From contig JADJNC010000003.1 in assembly GCA_016709335.1 (NCBI GenBank), forward strand, positions 1 through 64,000: a stretch of DNA of 64,000 bases, written 5' to 3'. Positions 17,884 to 28,859 of the stretch are shown in pieces. The notes under the pieces were generated by a model. It had not been told where the DNA came from. It saw only the letters and a list, made by a program, of their open reading frames with translations, and ran no database searches. This stretch comes from Candidatus Propionivibrio dominans (GTDB taxonomy: Bacteria > Pseudomonadota > Gammaproteobacteria > Burkholderiales > Rhodocyclaceae). The position numbers were made by a program, and so were the translations under genes. Within the stretch, counting starts at the first letter, position 1, and the number at the start of each line of letters is the position of its first letter.

Positions 17884-19158
17884 ATGAATGATGCATCACT
17901 ATCCAGCGAGAATGCAGTGAACAAACGTTTCGCAATGCGTCGTCCGACCCGTGTGGTCAGGATTGGCCAGGTGAGCGTGGGTGGCGATTCGCCCATCGTT
18001 GTCCAGTCGATGACCAACACCGATACCGTTGATATCGTGAAAACCGCCATTCAGTGTGCCGAACTCGCACGTGCCGGTTCAGAACTGGTGCGGATCACGG
18101 TCAATACGCCGGAAGCGGCGGCTGCGGTGGCGAAGATCCGTGCGCATCTCGACAGCATGGGGGTCGATGTGCCGCTGATCGGTGACTTCCACTACAACGG
18201 TCATCGCTTGCTGGCTGACCATCCCGAATGTGCCCGGGCGCTGGCAAAATACCGTATCAATCCGGGCAATGTCGGTCATGGCCGGAAGCGCGACGAGCAG
18301 TTTGCACAGATGATCGAGATTGCCTGCACCTACGACAAGCCGGTACGCATCGGGGTGAACTTGGGGAGTCTCGACCAGGATCTGCTGGCGCGCATCATGG
18401 ACGATAACGCCAGGCGTGCCGAGCCGAATGATGCCATCGACGTAATGCGTGAAGCGATGGTCACCTCGGCGCTCGAATCAGCCGCCAAGGCTGAAGAACT
18501 GGGTCTGCCGGGCGACCACATCATCCTCTCGTGCAAGGTATCCGGTGTGCAGGATCTGATCGCCATATACCGCGAACTTTCGCGGCGCTCGGACTACCCG
18601 CTGCACCTCGGACTGACCGAGGCCGGGATGGGCTCGAAAGGCATTGTCGCCTCGACGGCGGCCATGGCCGTGCTGTTGCAGGAGGGCATTGGCGACACCA
18701 TCCGCGTTTCCCTGACTCCGGAACCCGGTGGCCAGCGCACGCAGGAGGTTGTGGTCGCGCAGGAAATGTTGCAGACCCTGGGGCTGCGTGCGTTTACACC
18801 GATGGTTGCCGCCTGCCCGGGTTGCGGTCGCACAACCAGTACCTTTTTCCAGGAACTGGCGCAGTCCATCCAGGAGCATGTGCGCAACAACATGCCGCAG
18901 TGGCGTGTCGAGTACGATGGCGTCGAAAACATGACGCTGGCGGTCATGGGTTGCGTGGTCAATGGCCCTGGCGAGAGCAAGCAGGCCAATATCGGCATCA
19001 GTCTGCCGGGTACCGGCGAAGCGCCGGTGGCACCGGTCTTCGAAGATGGTGCCAAGACGGTCACGCTGCGCGGCGACAACATTGCCGAAGAATTTACCGC
19101 CATTGTGGACCGCTACGTGGCACGCACCTACCAGAGAAAGTTTGCGTCCAAATCATGA
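17884..19158 (+). CDS. ispG: 4-hydroxy-3-methylbut-2-en-1-yl diphosphate synthase
   Basis: Iron-sulfur enzyme of the MEP isoprenoid pathway that converts MEcPP to HMBPP. The 424-residue protein starts one base after the rodZ stop. Recognisable blocks are [17 protein letters not shown], the conserved TIM-barrel segment and the cluster region [11 protein letters not shown], with a further cysteine in [10 protein letters not shown]. Its TGA overlaps the hisS start codon. The residues between the two conserved halves are of the length usual in proteobacteria. Confidence 0.97.
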   Translation: MNDASLSSENAVNKRFAMRRPTRVVRIGQVSVGGDSPIVVQSMTNTDTVDIVKTAIQCAELARAGSELVRITVNTPEAAAAVAKIRAHLDSMGVDVPLIGDFHYNGHRLLADHPECARALAKYRINPGNVGHGRKRDEQFAQMIEIACTYDKPVRIGVNLGSLDQDLLARIMDDNARRAEPNDAIDVMREAMVTSALESAAKAEELGLPGDHIILSCKVSGVQDLIAIYRELSRRSDYPLHLGLTEAGMGSKGIVASTAAMAVLLQEGIGDTIRVSLTPEPGGQRTQEVVVAQEMLQTLGLRAFTPMVAACPGCGRTTSTFFQELAQSIQEHVRNNMPQWRVEYDGVENMTLAVMGCVVNGPGESKQANIGISLPGTGEAPVAPVFEDGAKTVTLRGDNIAEEFTAIVDRYVARTYQRKFASKS

Positions 19159-20450
19159 GTCAAACCATCCAGTCGGTGCGCGGGATGAACGACATCCTTC
19201 CGGGCGAGGCCGAATTCTGGGAACACTTTGAAGAAACGGTGCGTTCGTGGCTGAGGAGCTACGCTTACCGGCCGATGCGCCTGCCCATCGTCGAGCCGAC
19301 ACCGCTGTTCAAGCGCGCCATTGGTGAAGTGACCGACATTGTCGAGAAGGAGATGTATTCCTTCATCGACAGCCTGAACGGCGAGCCGCTGACGCTGCGT
19401 CCGGAAGGTACGGCGGGTTGCGTGCGTGCAGTCATTCAGCACAAGATGGCGGCACAGCATGCGCAGCGACTCTATTACTTTGGCCAGATGTTCCGCCACG
19501 AGCGGCCGCAGAAGGGACGGTTCCGCCAGTTTAACCAGGTCGGTGTCGAGGCCTTCGGTTTTTCCGGACCCGATATCGATGCCGAGCAGATTCTGATGGG
19601 CGCCCGCCTGGGGGATGACCTCGGGCTGGACGGCATTAAATTACAATTGAATACCCTGGGCCAGATCGCCGAGCGTGCACGTCATCGCAGCGAACTGATC
19701 GCCCATTTCGAGAAGAATGCCGACCTGCTTGATGATGACGCCAAACGCCGGCTTCATACCAATCCACTGCGCCTTCTCGACAGCAAAAACCCGGCGATGC
19801 AGGAGCTGATCGCTGCGGCACCAAATCTGATCGATCATCTTGGCGCCCAGTCGATGGCGCATTTTGAAGGCGTGCAACAGGTACTGCGCGACGCCGGTTT
19901 GCCCTTCACGATCAATCCGCGTCTGGTGCGCGGCCTTGACTATTACAACCTCACCGTTTTCGAGTGGGTCACGGATCGTCTGGGCGCGCAAGGCACCGTC
20001 TGTGCGGGCGGTCGCTATGATGGACTGGTCGAGCAACTCGGTGGCAAGCCGACTCCGGCCTGCGGCTTCGCCATGGGCGTCGAGCGCCTGCTCACGCTGA
20101 TCCGCGAATCGGGCGGCGAACCGGTGCTGGAGGGGATTGACGTTTATCTCGTGCATCAGGGCGATGCCGCTTCGCGTCTGGCACCCCGCGTCGCCGAGGG
20201 CTTGCGTGACCGGGGAATCGATGTGTTGTTCCACTGCGGTGGCGGCAGTTTCAAATCGCAGATGAAGAAAGCCGATGCGTCGGGAGCAGGCTTTGCCGTT
20301 ATCATCGGCGATGACGAGGCCAATGCCGGCGAAGTGTCGCTCAAGCCCTTGCGTGCCAGCGGTGACAGGCCGAACGAACAAAAGCGTGTCGCCGTTGATC
20401 GCATTGCTGACGAAATCATGAATTCATTTTTGGATTGGGAAGAAACGTAA
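19155..20450 (+). CDS. hisS: Histidyl-tRNA synthetase
   Basis: Class II aminoacyl-tRNA synthetase that charges tRNA-His, 431 residues. The ATG at 19155 overlaps the ispG stop; the frame is open further upstream, but that part is shadow reading inside ispG. Class II motif 2 is [20 protein letters not shown]. The histidine-specific motifs appear as LVRGLDYY and [10 protein letters not shown]-terminal anticodon-binding domain begins near residue 330. It is followed without a gap by the yfgM-like gene. Confidence 0.97.
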   Translation: MSQTIQSVRGMNDILPGEAEFWEHFEETVRSWLRSYAYRPMRLPIVEPTPLFKRAIGEVTDIVEKEMYSFIDSLNGEPLTLRPEGTAGCVRAVIQHKMAAQHAQRLYYFGQMFRHERPQKGRFRQFNQVGVEAFGFSGPDIDAEQILMGARLGDDLGLDGIKLQLNTLGQIAERARHRSELIAHFEKNADLLDDDAKRRLHTNPLRLLDSKNPAMQELIAAAPNLIDHLGAQSMAHFEGVQQVLRDAGLPFTINPRLVRGLDYYNLTVFEWVTDRLGAQGTVCAGGRYDGLVEQLGGKPTPACGFAMGVERLLTLIRESGGEPVLEGIDVYLVHQGDAASRLAPRVAEGLRDRGIDVLFHCGGGSFKSQMKKADASGAGFAVIIGDDEANAGEVSLKPLRASGDRPNEQKRVAVDRIADEIMNSFLDWEET

Positions 20451-21133
20451 TGGCAACCTACGACCTCGAAGAACAGGAACAACTCGACGAAATCAAGGTA
20501 TGGTGGAAGCAGCACGGCAATCTGTTGATCAACGTTATTACCGCGCTATCGCTGGCCGTTGTCGCCTGGCAGGGCTGGAACTGGTACCAGCGCAATCAGT
20601 CAGCCCAGGCTTCGATGGTCTATAACCTCCTGCAGAAATCGGTGCTGGAGAAGGATGCGCAGCGCATCAGGACGGCCAGTGATCAACTGCTTGATAAATA
20701 TTCCAGCACCAGCTATGCGTCGCTCGGTGCGCTGACAGCAGCCAAAGCGATGATCGATGCGGGTGATGCAAAATCGGCCAAGGCCCAGCTCCTCTGGGTT
20801 GTCGAGCATGGCAAGGGCGAACTGCGCGATCTGGGGCGCTTGCGTCTGGCTGCCGTACTGCTCGATGAAAAGGAGTTCGACCAGGCCCTGAAACAGCTTG
20901 ACGGCAGCGTCGGCCCAGGTTTTGAGGCCATTTTTTCGGATAACCGTGGCGACGTTTACAGTGCGCAGGGCAAGAAGACCGAAGCGCTGGGCGCATATCA
21001 GAATGCGCTGGTCAAACTCGATGCAGCGGACCAGTCCTTGAAAAGCAGAAACTTGGCACAGCAGGGGCAATCCAGCACCGTCTATCGCGAACTGCTGCGT
21101 CAGCAGATTGCTGCGCTTGGTGTGAGCCCGTAA
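20450..21133 (+). CDS. yfgM: YfgM-like tetratricopeptide membrane protein
   Basis: A 227-residue protein with a short cytoplasmic N-terminus ([19 protein letters not shown]), one transmembrane helix at about 25-43 and a periplasmic TPR domain. YfgM of E. coli is an ancillary SecYEG translocon protein that works with PpiD in periplasmic chaperone traffic. The start shares one base with the hisS stop (TAATG) and its own stop shares one base with the bamB start. The hisS-yfgM-bamB-der order is the same as in E. coli. Confidence 0.9.
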   Translation: MATYDLEEQEQLDEIKVWWKQHGNLLINVITALSLAVVAWQGWNWYQRNQSAQASMVYNLLQKSVLEKDAQRIRTASDQLLDKYSSTSYASLGALTAAKAMIDAGDAKSAKAQLLWVVEHGKGELRDLGRLRLAAVLLDEKEFDQALKQLDGSVGPGFEAIFSDNRGDVYSAQGKKTEALGAYQNALVKLDAADQSLKSRNLAQQGQSSTVYRELLRQQIAALGVSP

Positions 21134-22272
21134 TGTTGAAGCATCTTGCCACCGTTATTATGGCGCTGTTGCTGGCCGGCTGTTCGACGCTGGATTCGAT
21201 CAATCCTTTCGCCAGCAGCGGGCCGAAAATGGCCGTACTGCAACCGATCAATGCGAGCGTGCAGGCGCGAGTCGTCTGGCGTGAAAGCGTCGGCAAGACT
21301 GACGTTTATGCGTTTGTGCCGGCCGTGACGGGGTCCTCCGTTTATGCAGCCAGCAAGGATGGCAATCTGATACGGGTTGATGACGGCAAGCTGGTCTGGA
21401 AGATCAACGCCGGACAGACGCTGTCCGGTGGTGTGGGTGCCGACGCTAACATGGTCGTGGTCGGCTCTCCGAAAGGCGATGTGCTGGCATTTGCCAGCGC
21501 CGATGGCCAGCCATTGTGGAAGGCCAAGGCCACCAGTGAGATTCTTTCTCCTCCTGCGCTGGGTGAGGGGATTGTCGTTGTGCGTAGCGGAGACAACCGG
21601 CTGGCCGCCTATGATGCGCTCGATGGCAAGAGAAAATGGTTCTTTCAGCGTCCGACACCGGCGCTTTCCCTGCGTGTCACAGCCAGTCCGGTGATTGCCG
21701 GCAAATACGTATTTGCCGGATTCCCCGGTGGCAAGCTGATTGCCGTCAGTACAACTAATGGTGCCGCCTTGTGGGACGGTACGGTGGCGTTGCCAAAAGG
21801 TTCGTCTGAACTTGACCGCGTTGCCGATATCACCAGTGCCCCGGTGATTTCCGGGCGGACGATCTGTGCCGTTGCCTATCAGGGGCGTGTGGCCTGCTTT
21901 GACCTTGGCAATGGCAATCTTGTCTGGGCGCGGGACATGTCGAGTGCCGTTGGACTGGTCATTGATGCGCGCTACCTTTACGTGACTGACGACAAAGGTT
22001 CCGTGCATGCACTCGACATGGCGAGTGGGGCCAGTATCTGGAAACAGGACAAACTTTTCATGCGCCGTGTTACCGCCCCGGTGCCGCTTCGCGGCCTGAT
22101 TGCCGTGGCGGATGTTCAGGGTGTGGTGCATTTTCTGAGTCGTGACGACGGTTCGTTCGTGGCCCGCCTGACGACCGACGGCAGCCCGGTCATTGCCCCC
22201 TTGCAGACGCTCGGCAATCTCTTGCTGGTACAGACCAGCAGCGGTGGTGTATTCGCCATCGAGGCACAATGA
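21133..22272 (+). CDS. bamB: Outer membrane assembly lipoprotein BamB
   Basis: Lipoprotein of the BAM complex, which inserts beta-barrel proteins into the outer membrane; 379 residues. The signal peptide ends in the lipobox LLAGC with the modified cysteine at 17. The rest is an eight-bladed PQQ-type beta-propeller, seen as repeated motifs such as [17 protein letters not shown] and [13 protein letters not shown]. It overlaps der by four bases (ATGA). Confidence 0.95.
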   Translation: MLKHLATVIMALLLAGCSTLDSINPFASSGPKMAVLQPINASVQARVVWRESVGKTDVYAFVPAVTGSSVYAASKDGNLIRVDDGKLVWKINAGQTLSGGVGADANMVVVGSPKGDVLAFASADGQPLWKAKATSEILSPPALGEGIVVVRSGDNRLAAYDALDGKRKWFFQRPTPALSLRVTASPVIAGKYVFAGFPGGKLIAVSTTNGAALWDGTVALPKGSSELDRVADITSAPVISGRTICAVAYQGRVACFDLGNGNLVWARDMSSAVGLVIDARYLYVTDDKGSVHALDMASGASIWKQDKLFMRRVTAPVPLRGLIAVADVQGVVHFLSRDDGSFVARLTTDGSPVIAPLQTLGNLLLVQTSSGGVFAIEAQ

Positions 22273-23732
22273 AGCCCGGCATTGTTATTGTTGGACGTCC
22301 GAATGTTGGCAAATCAACCCTGTTCAACCGGCTGACCCGGACGCGCGACGCCCTGGTCGCCGACATTCCGGGACTCACGCGTGATCGTCATTATGGACAC
22401 GGAAAGCTGGGCAGCAAACCCTATCTGGTAGTCGATACCGGCGGCTTCGAGCCGCTCGCCAAAGACGGCATCATGCATGAGATGGCGAGGCAGACCGAGC
22501 AGGCCATTGCCGAGGCCGATGCGGTCATTTTCGTGGTCGATGCGCGTACCGGAATAACCGCGCTCGACAAGGAGATTGCCAGCAAGCTGCGCAAAGCGGC
22601 ACGTCCGGTGTATGTTGCGGTGAACAAGGCCGAAGGCATGAACCAGGGCATTGTCATCGCAGATTTTCACGAGCTTGGACTGGGCCAGCCACTGGCCATT
22701 TCTGCGGCGCACGGTGAAGGGGTGCGCGACCTGATCGAACTGGCGCTCGATGCCTATCCCGAAGCGCAGGAAAGTGGCAACGAGAACGATGTTCTCAAGG
22801 TGGCGATTGTCGGGCGACCGAATGTCGGAAAAAGTACCATGATCAATGCGCTTCTCGGCGAAGAACGTGTCATCGCCTTTGATCAGCCGGGAACAACCCG
22901 CGATGCCATCTATGTCGATTTCGAGCGTAGCGGCAAGCACTACACATTGATCGATACCGCCGGTTTGCGGCGCAAGGGCAAGGTTTTCGAAACCATCGAG
23001 AAGTTCTCGGTGATCAAGACGCTGCAATCCATCGAGGATGCCCATGTGGTGATTCTGGTGCTCGATGCGCAACAGGATATTTCCGATCAGGATGCCCATA
23101 TCGCCGGCTTCGTCGTTGAGTCAGGCCGTGCGCTGGTGGTCGCGGTCAATAAGTGGGATGGTCTTGATTCGTATGTCCGTGATCAGCTCAAGGGTGATCT
23201 TGAGGCCAAACTGAAGTTTCTTGATTTTGCCAACTTTCACTATGTCTCGGCGCTCAGGGGGCAGGGACTGGCGCACGTGTTCCGTTCGGTTGATGCGGCC
23301 TACAAGGCGGCTACCGTTGATTTGTCTACACCCCAATTGACACGTGCCTTGATTGATGCCGTGGCCAGGCAGTCCCCGCCGCGCAGCGGAATCTTCCGAC
23401 CCAAGTTGCGCTACGCGCACCAGGGTGGGCGGAACCCGCCAGTCATCGTGATTCACGGCAATGCCCTGGACAAGGTGGCGGACTCGTACCGACGCTATCT
23501 GGAGCATGTGTTCCGCGAAGTATTCAAGCTGCAGGGAACACCGCTACGCATCCAGTTCAATGTGACGCAAAACCCCTTTGCCGATCGCAAACCGCCTGAA
23601 CAGAACCGGCGTAAGCCGAAATCCGAAGAAAAACCGAAACCAAAAGCCGCAGCACTGGTCAAATTGAAACTTGAGACGGCCCCGAAAGCAAAACCCGGGG
23701 CTAGACCAAAGGCTAAATCGATACCTGCCTGA
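22269..23732 (+). CDS. der: Ribosome assembly GTPase Der (EngA)
   Basis: Double GTPase required for maturation of the 50S ribosomal subunit; 487 residues. Two G domains each show the P-loop GRPNVGKST (about residues 8 and 182), then DTGG or DTAG G3 motifs and NKAE and NKWD G4 motifs. A KH-like C-terminal domain follows. The last about 50 residues are a Lys/Pro/Ala-rich tail, common in betaproteobacterial Der. A gap of about 84 bases before hfq suggests a separate promoter there. Confidence 0.97.
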   Translation: MKPGIVIVGRPNVGKSTLFNRLTRTRDALVADIPGLTRDRHYGHGKLGSKPYLVVDTGGFEPLAKDGIMHEMARQTEQAIAEADAVIFVVDARTGITALDKEIASKLRKAARPVYVAVNKAEGMNQGIVIADFHELGLGQPLAISAAHGEGVRDLIELALDAYPEAQESGNENDVLKVAIVGRPNVGKSTMINALLGEERVIAFDQPGTTRDAIYVDFERSGKHYTLIDTAGLRRKGKVFETIEKFSVIKTLQSIEDAHVVILVLDAQQDISDQDAHIAGFVVESGRALVVAVNKWDGLDSYVRDQLKGDLEAKLKFLDFANFHYVSALRGQGLAHVFRSVDAAYKAATVDLSTPQLTRALIDAVARQSPPRSGIFRPKLRYAHQGGRNPPVIVIHGNALDKVADSYRRYLEHVFREVFKLQGTPLRIQFNVTQNPFADRKPPEQNRRKPKSEEKPKPKAAALVKLKLETAPKAKPGARPKAKSIPA

Positions 23733-23816
23733 TTGATTCGGGTTTGTATGGCAAACATGATGAAAATCAATTAAGCTGGTGTGCCTTATACCAACAACGA
23801 AACATGGAGTCTAACC

Positions 23817-24056
23817 ATGAGCAATAAAGGGCAACTATTACAAGACCCCTTCCTGAATGTGCTGCGTCGCGAGCATGTACCGGTTTCCATCTATCTGGTC
23901 AACGGCATCAAGTTGCAAGGCCAGGTTGAGTCATTTGACCAGTATGTTGTTCTGCTCAAGAACACCGTTACCCAGATGGTCTATAAACATGCCATCTCGA
24001 CCGTCGTGCCCTCACGACCGGTCAGCATCCCCAGCGATACCGGCAGCGAGGCCTGA
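23817..24056 (+). CDS. hfq: RNA chaperone Hfq
   Basis: Hexameric Sm-like RNA chaperone that pairs small RNAs with mRNAs; 79 residues, the normal short betaproteobacterial form. The ATG at 23817 follows GGAG at 23806-23809. The Sm1 motif is [20 protein letters not shown] with [19 protein letters not shown], and the Sm2 motif contains [12 protein letters not shown]. It is followed by hflX, hflK and hflC, the order known from E. coli. Confidence 0.97.
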   Translation: MSNKGQLLQDPFLNVLRREHVPVSIYLVNGIKLQGQVESFDQYVVLLKNTVTQMVYKHAISTVVPSRPVSIPSDTGSEA

Positions 24057-24159
24057 TCTGCCCTGGACCGCCCCTTTTCAGCCTTTCACCTTGGTGTCGG
24101 GCTGTCTCGATAGCTGAATCCGGCCCGGCCTTTGTTCCCGTTCTTGATAAAGCGTCTTC

Positions 24160-25332
24160 ATGCTTGAACGTCCCGCCGCAGGCGAGCGTGCGCTCATCGT
24201 CCAGCTCGATTTTGGTCGTGCCGACGTTGCCGAACAACTTGAAGAAATGCGCCTGCTGGCCAAATCGGCCGGTGCTTTTGTTTGCGCAGAGGTCAATGGA
24301 CGGCGACATAGCCCCGATTCGGCGACTTATGCTGGCAAGGGCAAGGTGCAGGAGGTGGCCGCCGAAGTTGCCGCACACGAGGCCGATCTTGTCATTTTCA
24401 ACCACGAGTTGTCTCCTGCCCAGGAGCGCAATCTGGAACGCATGCTGCAATGCCGCGTGATCGACCGGACCAGCCTGATCCTCGACATCTTTGCACAACG
24501 CGCACAAAGCGCGGAAGGCAAGCTGCAGGTCGAACTGGCGCAACTTGATCATCTTGCCACCCGGCTGGTTCGTGGCTGGACCCATCTGGAGCGCCAAAAA
24601 GGAGGAATCGGACTGCGCGGCCCGGGCGAAACCCAGCTCGAAACAGATCGCCGCCTGCTCGGCAAGCGGGTCAAGCTGCTCAAGGAGCGGCTAGCCAGAC
24701 TCGAACGCCAGCGCGGTGTGCAGCGCAAGGCGCGCGGTCGCGGCGAGGTTTTGAACGTGTCGCTCGTCGGCTACACCAATTCCGGTAAATCAACGCTATT
24801 CAATGCGTTGACCCATGCCGGTGCCTATGCCGCCAATCAACTCTTTGCCACGCTCGATACGACCTCGCGCAAGCTCTGGCTGGGCGAGGCCGGGAATATC
24901 GTCATCTCCGATACCGTGGGTTTTATCCGCGAACTGCCTCACGAACTGGTCGCGGCATTTCATGCCACGCTGGAGGCGACAGCGCAGGCCGATCTGCTGA
25001 TACATGTTGTCGATTCGGCCAGTCCTGCACGCAACGAACAGATTGCCGAAGTCGAAAAAGTCCTCGCAGAAATCGGCGCCAGTGACGTGCGGCAACTGAT
25101 GGTGCTCAACAAACAGGATCTGACAGGACTGCCGCCAACGCTTGAAAGGGATGAGTATGATAGAATTATGCGCGTTCGGGTCAGTGCTAAATGCGGCGAT
25201 GGTTTGCCCCTGCTACGCATGGCGCTGACCGAGATTGCATTAGAGAAACTTCACCTTGCGCGCGCTCTGCCGATGGCCGGAGAAAGTACGCTCAACCCTG
25301 TTAGTGATATGAATCCGGATTCCGCACCATGA
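24160..25332 (+). CDS. hflX: Ribosome-splitting GTPase HflX
   Basis: GTPase that binds and splits stalled 70S ribosomes, notably after heat stress; 390 residues. An N-terminal HflX domain (with GKGKVQEVA and FNHELSPAQERNLE) is followed by a coiled-coil-like linker and a G domain with GYTNSGKSTLFNAL, the G3 motif DTVGF and the G4 motif NKQD. It starts 103 bases after hfq. hflK begins about 20 bases downstream. Confidence 0.95.
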   Translation: MLERPAAGERALIVQLDFGRADVAEQLEEMRLLAKSAGAFVCAEVNGRRHSPDSATYAGKGKVQEVAAEVAAHEADLVIFNHELSPAQERNLERMLQCRVIDRTSLILDIFAQRAQSAEGKLQVELAQLDHLATRLVRGWTHLERQKGGIGLRGPGETQLETDRRLLGKRVKLLKERLARLERQRGVQRKARGRGEVLNVSLVGYTNSGKSTLFNALTHAGAYAANQLFATLDTTSRKLWLGEAGNIVISDTVGFIRELPHELVAAFHATLEATAQADLLIHVVDSASPARNEQIAEVEKVLAEIGASDVRQLMVLNKQDLTGLPPTLERDEYDRIMRVRVSAKCGDGLPLLRMALTEIALEKLHLARALPMAGESTLNPVSDMNPDSAP

Positions 25333-25352
25333 TTTCAAGTATTGGAGTACTT

Positions 25353-26630
25353 ATGTCGCTCAATGACCCGCAGTGGGGCAATCGCGGTAATGATAGCGGT
25401 GGCGGTAACAACGGAAACAAGCGACCGAATCAGGGTCCGCCCGACCTTGAAGCCTTGTGGCGTGATCTCAATCGTCGGCTGTCCGGGATGTTCGACAAAA
25501 AGGGGAGAGGCAGCGGCGATGGTGGAGGTGGCAATCGTCCTCCAGTCGAATTCAACCCGAAGTTTCTTGGCGGCGGCATCAGCCTGCTGGTCGGACTTGT
25601 GCTGCTGGCCTGGCTGGCCAGTGGCTTCTACATTGTCGATGCCTCGCAACGTGGGCTTGTGCTGCAGTTTGGCAAGTACAAGGAAAGCACGCAGTCGGGT
25701 CTGAACTGGCGTTTGCCGTACCCGATCCAGTCGCATGAACTGGTTAATATTTCCGGCGTGCGTACGCTTGAAATCGGTTATCGCAGTAGCGAAAAAAACA
25801 AGGTGCTCAAGGAAGCACTGATGCTGACGTTTGACGAAAACATCATCAATATCCAGTTTGCCGTTCAGTACATTCTCAAGGATCCGGTTGACTACATCTT
25901 CAATAATCGCACACCCGATGAAGCCGTAATGCAGGTGGCCGAAACGGCAATTCGCGAGATCGTTGGCAAGAGCAGGATGGATTTCGTTCTCTACGAGGGA
26001 CGCGAGCAGATCGCAGTCAATGCCCAGAGCCTCATGCAGGAGATTCTTGATCGTTACAAGACGGGCATCCTGATTTCCAAAGTCACGATGCAGAACGCCC
26101 AGCCCCCGGAGCAGGTGCAGGCCGCTTTTGACGATGCCGTAAAAGCGAGTCAGGATCGCGAGCGCCAGAAAAACGAAGGCCAGGCATACGCCAATGACGT
26201 GATTCCGAAGGCCAGGGGCACGGCCTCACGCCTGTTGCAGGAAGCCGACGGTTACAAGCAGCGGGTGATTGCAACGTCGGAGGGCGATGCCAGCCGCTTC
26301 AAGCAGATCAATACCGAGTATGCCAAGGCACCGGAGGTGACACGCACCCGCATGTATCTTGAAACCATGCAACAGGTCTATTCCAGCACCAGCAAGGTGT
26401 TTGTCGATGCCAAGGGGCAGAGTAATCTGCTCTATCTGCCGCTGGACAAGCTGATGCAGGCGGCCGGAGCCGTAGTCGCCTCTCCTGCCAGCGTCGGTAG
26501 CAGCGCCGAGATGCCGGCCCAGGTTCGGTCTGGCCCCGTCGTTTCCAACGACACGCCACCGCAGGTGGTTGAAAGGCCTGATACACGTTCGCGTGAGACC
26601 TTGCGCTCACGAGATCGGGAGACGCGATAA
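25353..26630 (+). CDS. hflK: FtsH protease modulator HflK
   Basis: SPFH/prohibitin-family protein that forms a large membrane complex with HflC around FtsH; 425 residues. The ATG at 25353 is preferred over an earlier one at 25329 because GGAG at 25344-25347 precedes it and MSLNDPQWG matches the family. A Gly/Asn/Arg-rich N-terminus (about 1-70) precedes a single transmembrane helix near residues 75-92 and the SPFH domain. The C-terminus is rich in Arg, Ser and Pro. Its stop shares one base with the hflC start. Confidence 0.95.
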   Translation: MSLNDPQWGNRGNDSGGGNNGNKRPNQGPPDLEALWRDLNRRLSGMFDKKGRGSGDGGGGNRPPVEFNPKFLGGGISLLVGLVLLAWLASGFYIVDASQRGLVLQFGKYKESTQSGLNWRLPYPIQSHELVNISGVRTLEIGYRSSEKNKVLKEALMLTFDENIINIQFAVQYILKDPVDYIFNNRTPDEAVMQVAETAIREIVGKSRMDFVLYEGREQIAVNAQSLMQEILDRYKTGILISKVTMQNAQPPEQVQAAFDDAVKASQDRERQKNEGQAYANDVIPKARGTASRLLQEADGYKQRVIATSEGDASRFKQINTEYAKAPEVTRTRMYLETMQQVYSSTSKVFVDAKGQSNLLYLPLDKLMQAAGAVVASPASVGSSAEMPAQVRSGPVVSNDTPPQVVERPDTRSRETLRSRDRETR

Positions 26631-27520
26631 TGAAAGCCGGTTTGAATTTTGCGGCCGCTGCCGTTGCGGTGGTATTGATCATTCTTGGAGCTTCGATTTT
26701 TACGGTTGATCAGCGGCAACACGCCATCGTCTTTCAGCTTGGCGAGGTGCGCAATGTGATCGAGGAACCTGGCCTGTATTTCAAATGGCCGATGATCCAG
26801 AACGTTCGTTATTTCGACAAGCGGATCCTTACGCTCGACAGTGTCGAGCCGGAACGCTTTATCACCTCGGAAAAGAAAAATGTGCTGGTCGATTCGTTTG
26901 TCAAGTGGAGGATCGTCGACCCCAAACTCTATTATATTTCGGTCGCCGGTGATGAAGCGCGAGCCAAGACACGGCTGTCGCAAACGGTGAATGCCGGTTT
27001 GCGTGAGGAATTCGGCAAGCGCACCATTAATGACGTTGTTTCGGGCGAGCGCAACAAAATCATGGAGCAGATGCGCGACAAGGCGGACCTCGATGCGCGC
27101 AAGATTGGCGTGCAGATTGTCGATGTCCGGGTGAAGCGCGTCGATCTTCCGACTGAAGTCAGTGAATCGGTCTATCGCCGTATGGAAGCCGAGCGCAAGC
27201 GCGTGGCCAACGAATTACGCTCGGAGGGTTTTGCCGAGGCCGAGAAAATCCGCGCTGACGCGGACCGGCAACGCGAAGTGATCGTCGCCGATGCCTATCG
27301 CGAAGCTCAGAAAATGAAGGGCGAAGGTGACGCCAAGGCCACGGCCACTTATGCCCAGGCTTTCAGCCAGAATCCCGAGTTCTATTCCTTTTATCGCAGT
27401 CTTGAAGCCTATCGCAACAGTTTCAAGAGCAAGAGTGACATCATTGTCGTCGAGCCGAATTCCGATTTCTTCAAGTACATGAAGAGTGTCGGTCGAGGCG
27501 GCGAAAAATCGGGTAAATGA
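26630..27520 (+). CDS. hflC: FtsH protease modulator HflC
   Basis: Partner of HflK in the FtsH-regulating SPFH complex; 296 residues. An N-terminal signal-anchor helix (about 7-25) is followed by [17 protein letters not shown], the SPFH domain and a charged helical stretch with [17 protein letters not shown]. The end overlaps the DUF2065 gene by four bases (ATGA, 27517-27520). Confidence 0.95.
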   Translation: MKAGLNFAAAAVAVVLIILGASIFTVDQRQHAIVFQLGEVRNVIEEPGLYFKWPMIQNVRYFDKRILTLDSVEPERFITSEKKNVLVDSFVKWRIVDPKLYYISVAGDEARAKTRLSQTVNAGLREEFGKRTINDVVSGERNKIMEQMRDKADLDARKIGVQIVDVRVKRVDLPTEVSESVYRRMEAERKRVANELRSEGFAEAEKIRADADRQREVIVADAYREAQKMKGEGDAKATATYAQAFSQNPEFYSFYRSLEAYRNSFKSKSDIIVVEPNSDFFKYMKSVGRGGEKSGK

Positions 27521-27702
27521 CCACCAGTCTGCTCATCGCTTTCGCGCTGATGCTGGTGCTCGAGGGTCTGGTGCCTTTTCTTGCTCCCGGTACCTGGCGC
27601 GAAACATTCCGTCGTCTGATCCAGATGACCGACGGCCAGATCCGCTTCATTGGCCTGACCTCGATGCTGGCTGGAATCGTTCTGTTGATGGTTTTTCGAT
27701 GA
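27517..27702 (+). CDS. DUF2065 small membrane protein (YjeT-like)
   Basis: A 61-residue protein with two hydrophobic helices separated by a short basic loop ([11 protein letters not shown]), matching the DUF2065/YjeT family that regularly follows hflC. Its role is unknown; the position suggests a link with the HflKC complex or with the metabolic genes downstream. It overlaps both neighbours by four bases (hflC at 27517-27520, hisZ at 27699-27702). Confidence 0.85.
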   Translation: MTTSLLIAFALMLVLEGLVPFLAPGTWRETFRRLIQMTDGQIRFIGLTSMLAGIVLLMVFR

Positions 27703-28856
27703 ACTGGCTGTTGCCCGAATACATTGCTGACGCTCTGCCACTGGAAGCGGCCCGGATAGAGCGTCTGCGCCGTGCTCTGCTCGACCTCTTCCGCGTGCAT
27801 GGCTATGAACTGGTCATGCCGCCGCTGCTTGAATACCTGGATTCGCTGTTGACCGGATCAGGTTCTGACCTGACCTTGCGTACCTTCAAGCTGGTCGATC
27901 AGCTTTCCGGTCGCACGCTCGGACTGCGTGCAGACATGACACCTCAGGTTGCACGCATCGACGCGCACTTGCTCAATCGACAGGGCGTTACGCGTCTTTG
28001 CTACTGCGACAGCATTTTGCATACCTTGCCTGCCTCGCTGGCCGCGAGCCGCGAACCGATCCAGCTCGGTGCCGAACTCTTCGGGTACGCCGGCATCGAG
28101 GCCGATCTTGAAGTGATCCGTCTGCTGGCGGCGGCGCTGAGTACAGCCGGCACACCTGCTTCACGTATCGATATCGGGCATGTCGGAGTATTCCGTGCGC
28201 TGGCGCATGCCGCCGGACTCAATGCCGATGACGAAGTGAAAATATTGCAACTCCTGCAAGTCAAGGATATTCCGAGTCTGTACGATTGCTGCTCCAAACT
28301 GGCCGAACCTTATCGCTCCGCACTTTTACGTTTGCCTGAACTCTACGGTACTCATGATCTGCTGGAAACCGCCGCCCGTGAATTGCCTGCGCTCCCCGAG
28401 ATTACCTCGGCGCTTGAGACGATGCGTCAGTTGCAGGCGGCCATGCCGGATTTGCCTTTGACCTTCGATCTCGCTGATCTGCGTGGTTACCACTACCACA
28501 ACGGGGTGGTGTTTGCCGCCTATTATCCGGATTTCCCCAGCGCTATTGCGCTTGGCGGACGTTACGACGGCGTTGGCAAAGATTTTGGCCGTTCGCGACC
28601 GGCAACCGGATTCTCGATGGATCTGCGGGAAGTGGCCCGACTGGCGGCAAGCGACAAACTGGCGGGTGCAATTCTGGCGCCTTTTGCCGCGATCGATTCC
28701 GTACTGGCGGCCCGCATTGCCGAGTTGCGGGAGCAGGGCGAGATTGTTGTCGAACGCCTGCCGGGTGAAACTCTTTGCGAAGGGCCACTGTGCAACCGGA
28801 ATCTCGTCGAATACAAAGGGCAATGGATTATTCAGGAAATTTCAGGAATTGATTGA
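27699..28856 (+). CDS. hisZ: ATP phosphoribosyltransferase regulatory subunit HisZ
   Basis: A histidyl-tRNA-synthetase paralogue without charging activity that serves as the regulatory subunit of the short form of HisG, the first enzyme of histidine synthesis. It has 385 residues. [25 protein letters not shown] motif (seen as [14 protein letters not shown]) and LGGRYDGVG are visible. The ATG at 27699 lies inside the DUF2065 stop (ATGA). hisG itself is not in this window. purA follows after three bases. Confidence 0.94.
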   Translation: MNWLLPEYIADALPLEAARIERLRRALLDLFRVHGYELVMPPLLEYLDSLLTGSGSDLTLRTFKLVDQLSGRTLGLRADMTPQVARIDAHLLNRQGVTRLCYCDSILHTLPASLAASREPIQLGAELFGYAGIEADLEVIRLLAAALSTAGTPASRIDIGHVGVFRALAHAAGLNADDEVKILQLLQVKDIPSLYDCCSKLAEPYRSALLRLPELYGTHDLLETAARELPALPEITSALETMRQLQAAMPDLPLTFDLADLRGYHYHNGVVFAAYYPDFPSAIALGGRYDGVGKDFGRSRPATGFSMDLREVARLAASDKLAGAILAPFAAIDSVLAARIAELREQGEIVVERLPGETLCEGPLCNRNLVEYKGQWIIQEISGID

Positions 28857-28859
28857 AAA

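Noticed and set aside
18531..19154. Upstream extension of the hisS frame
   Set aside because: It lies wholly inside ispG in another frame; the conserved HisS start is at 19155, overlapping the ispG stop.
21100..22269. Long open frame opposite bamB (389 codons)
   Set aside because: It is a shadow of bamB. It is very rich in His, Arg and Gly, and its frame is explained by codon bias of the true gene.
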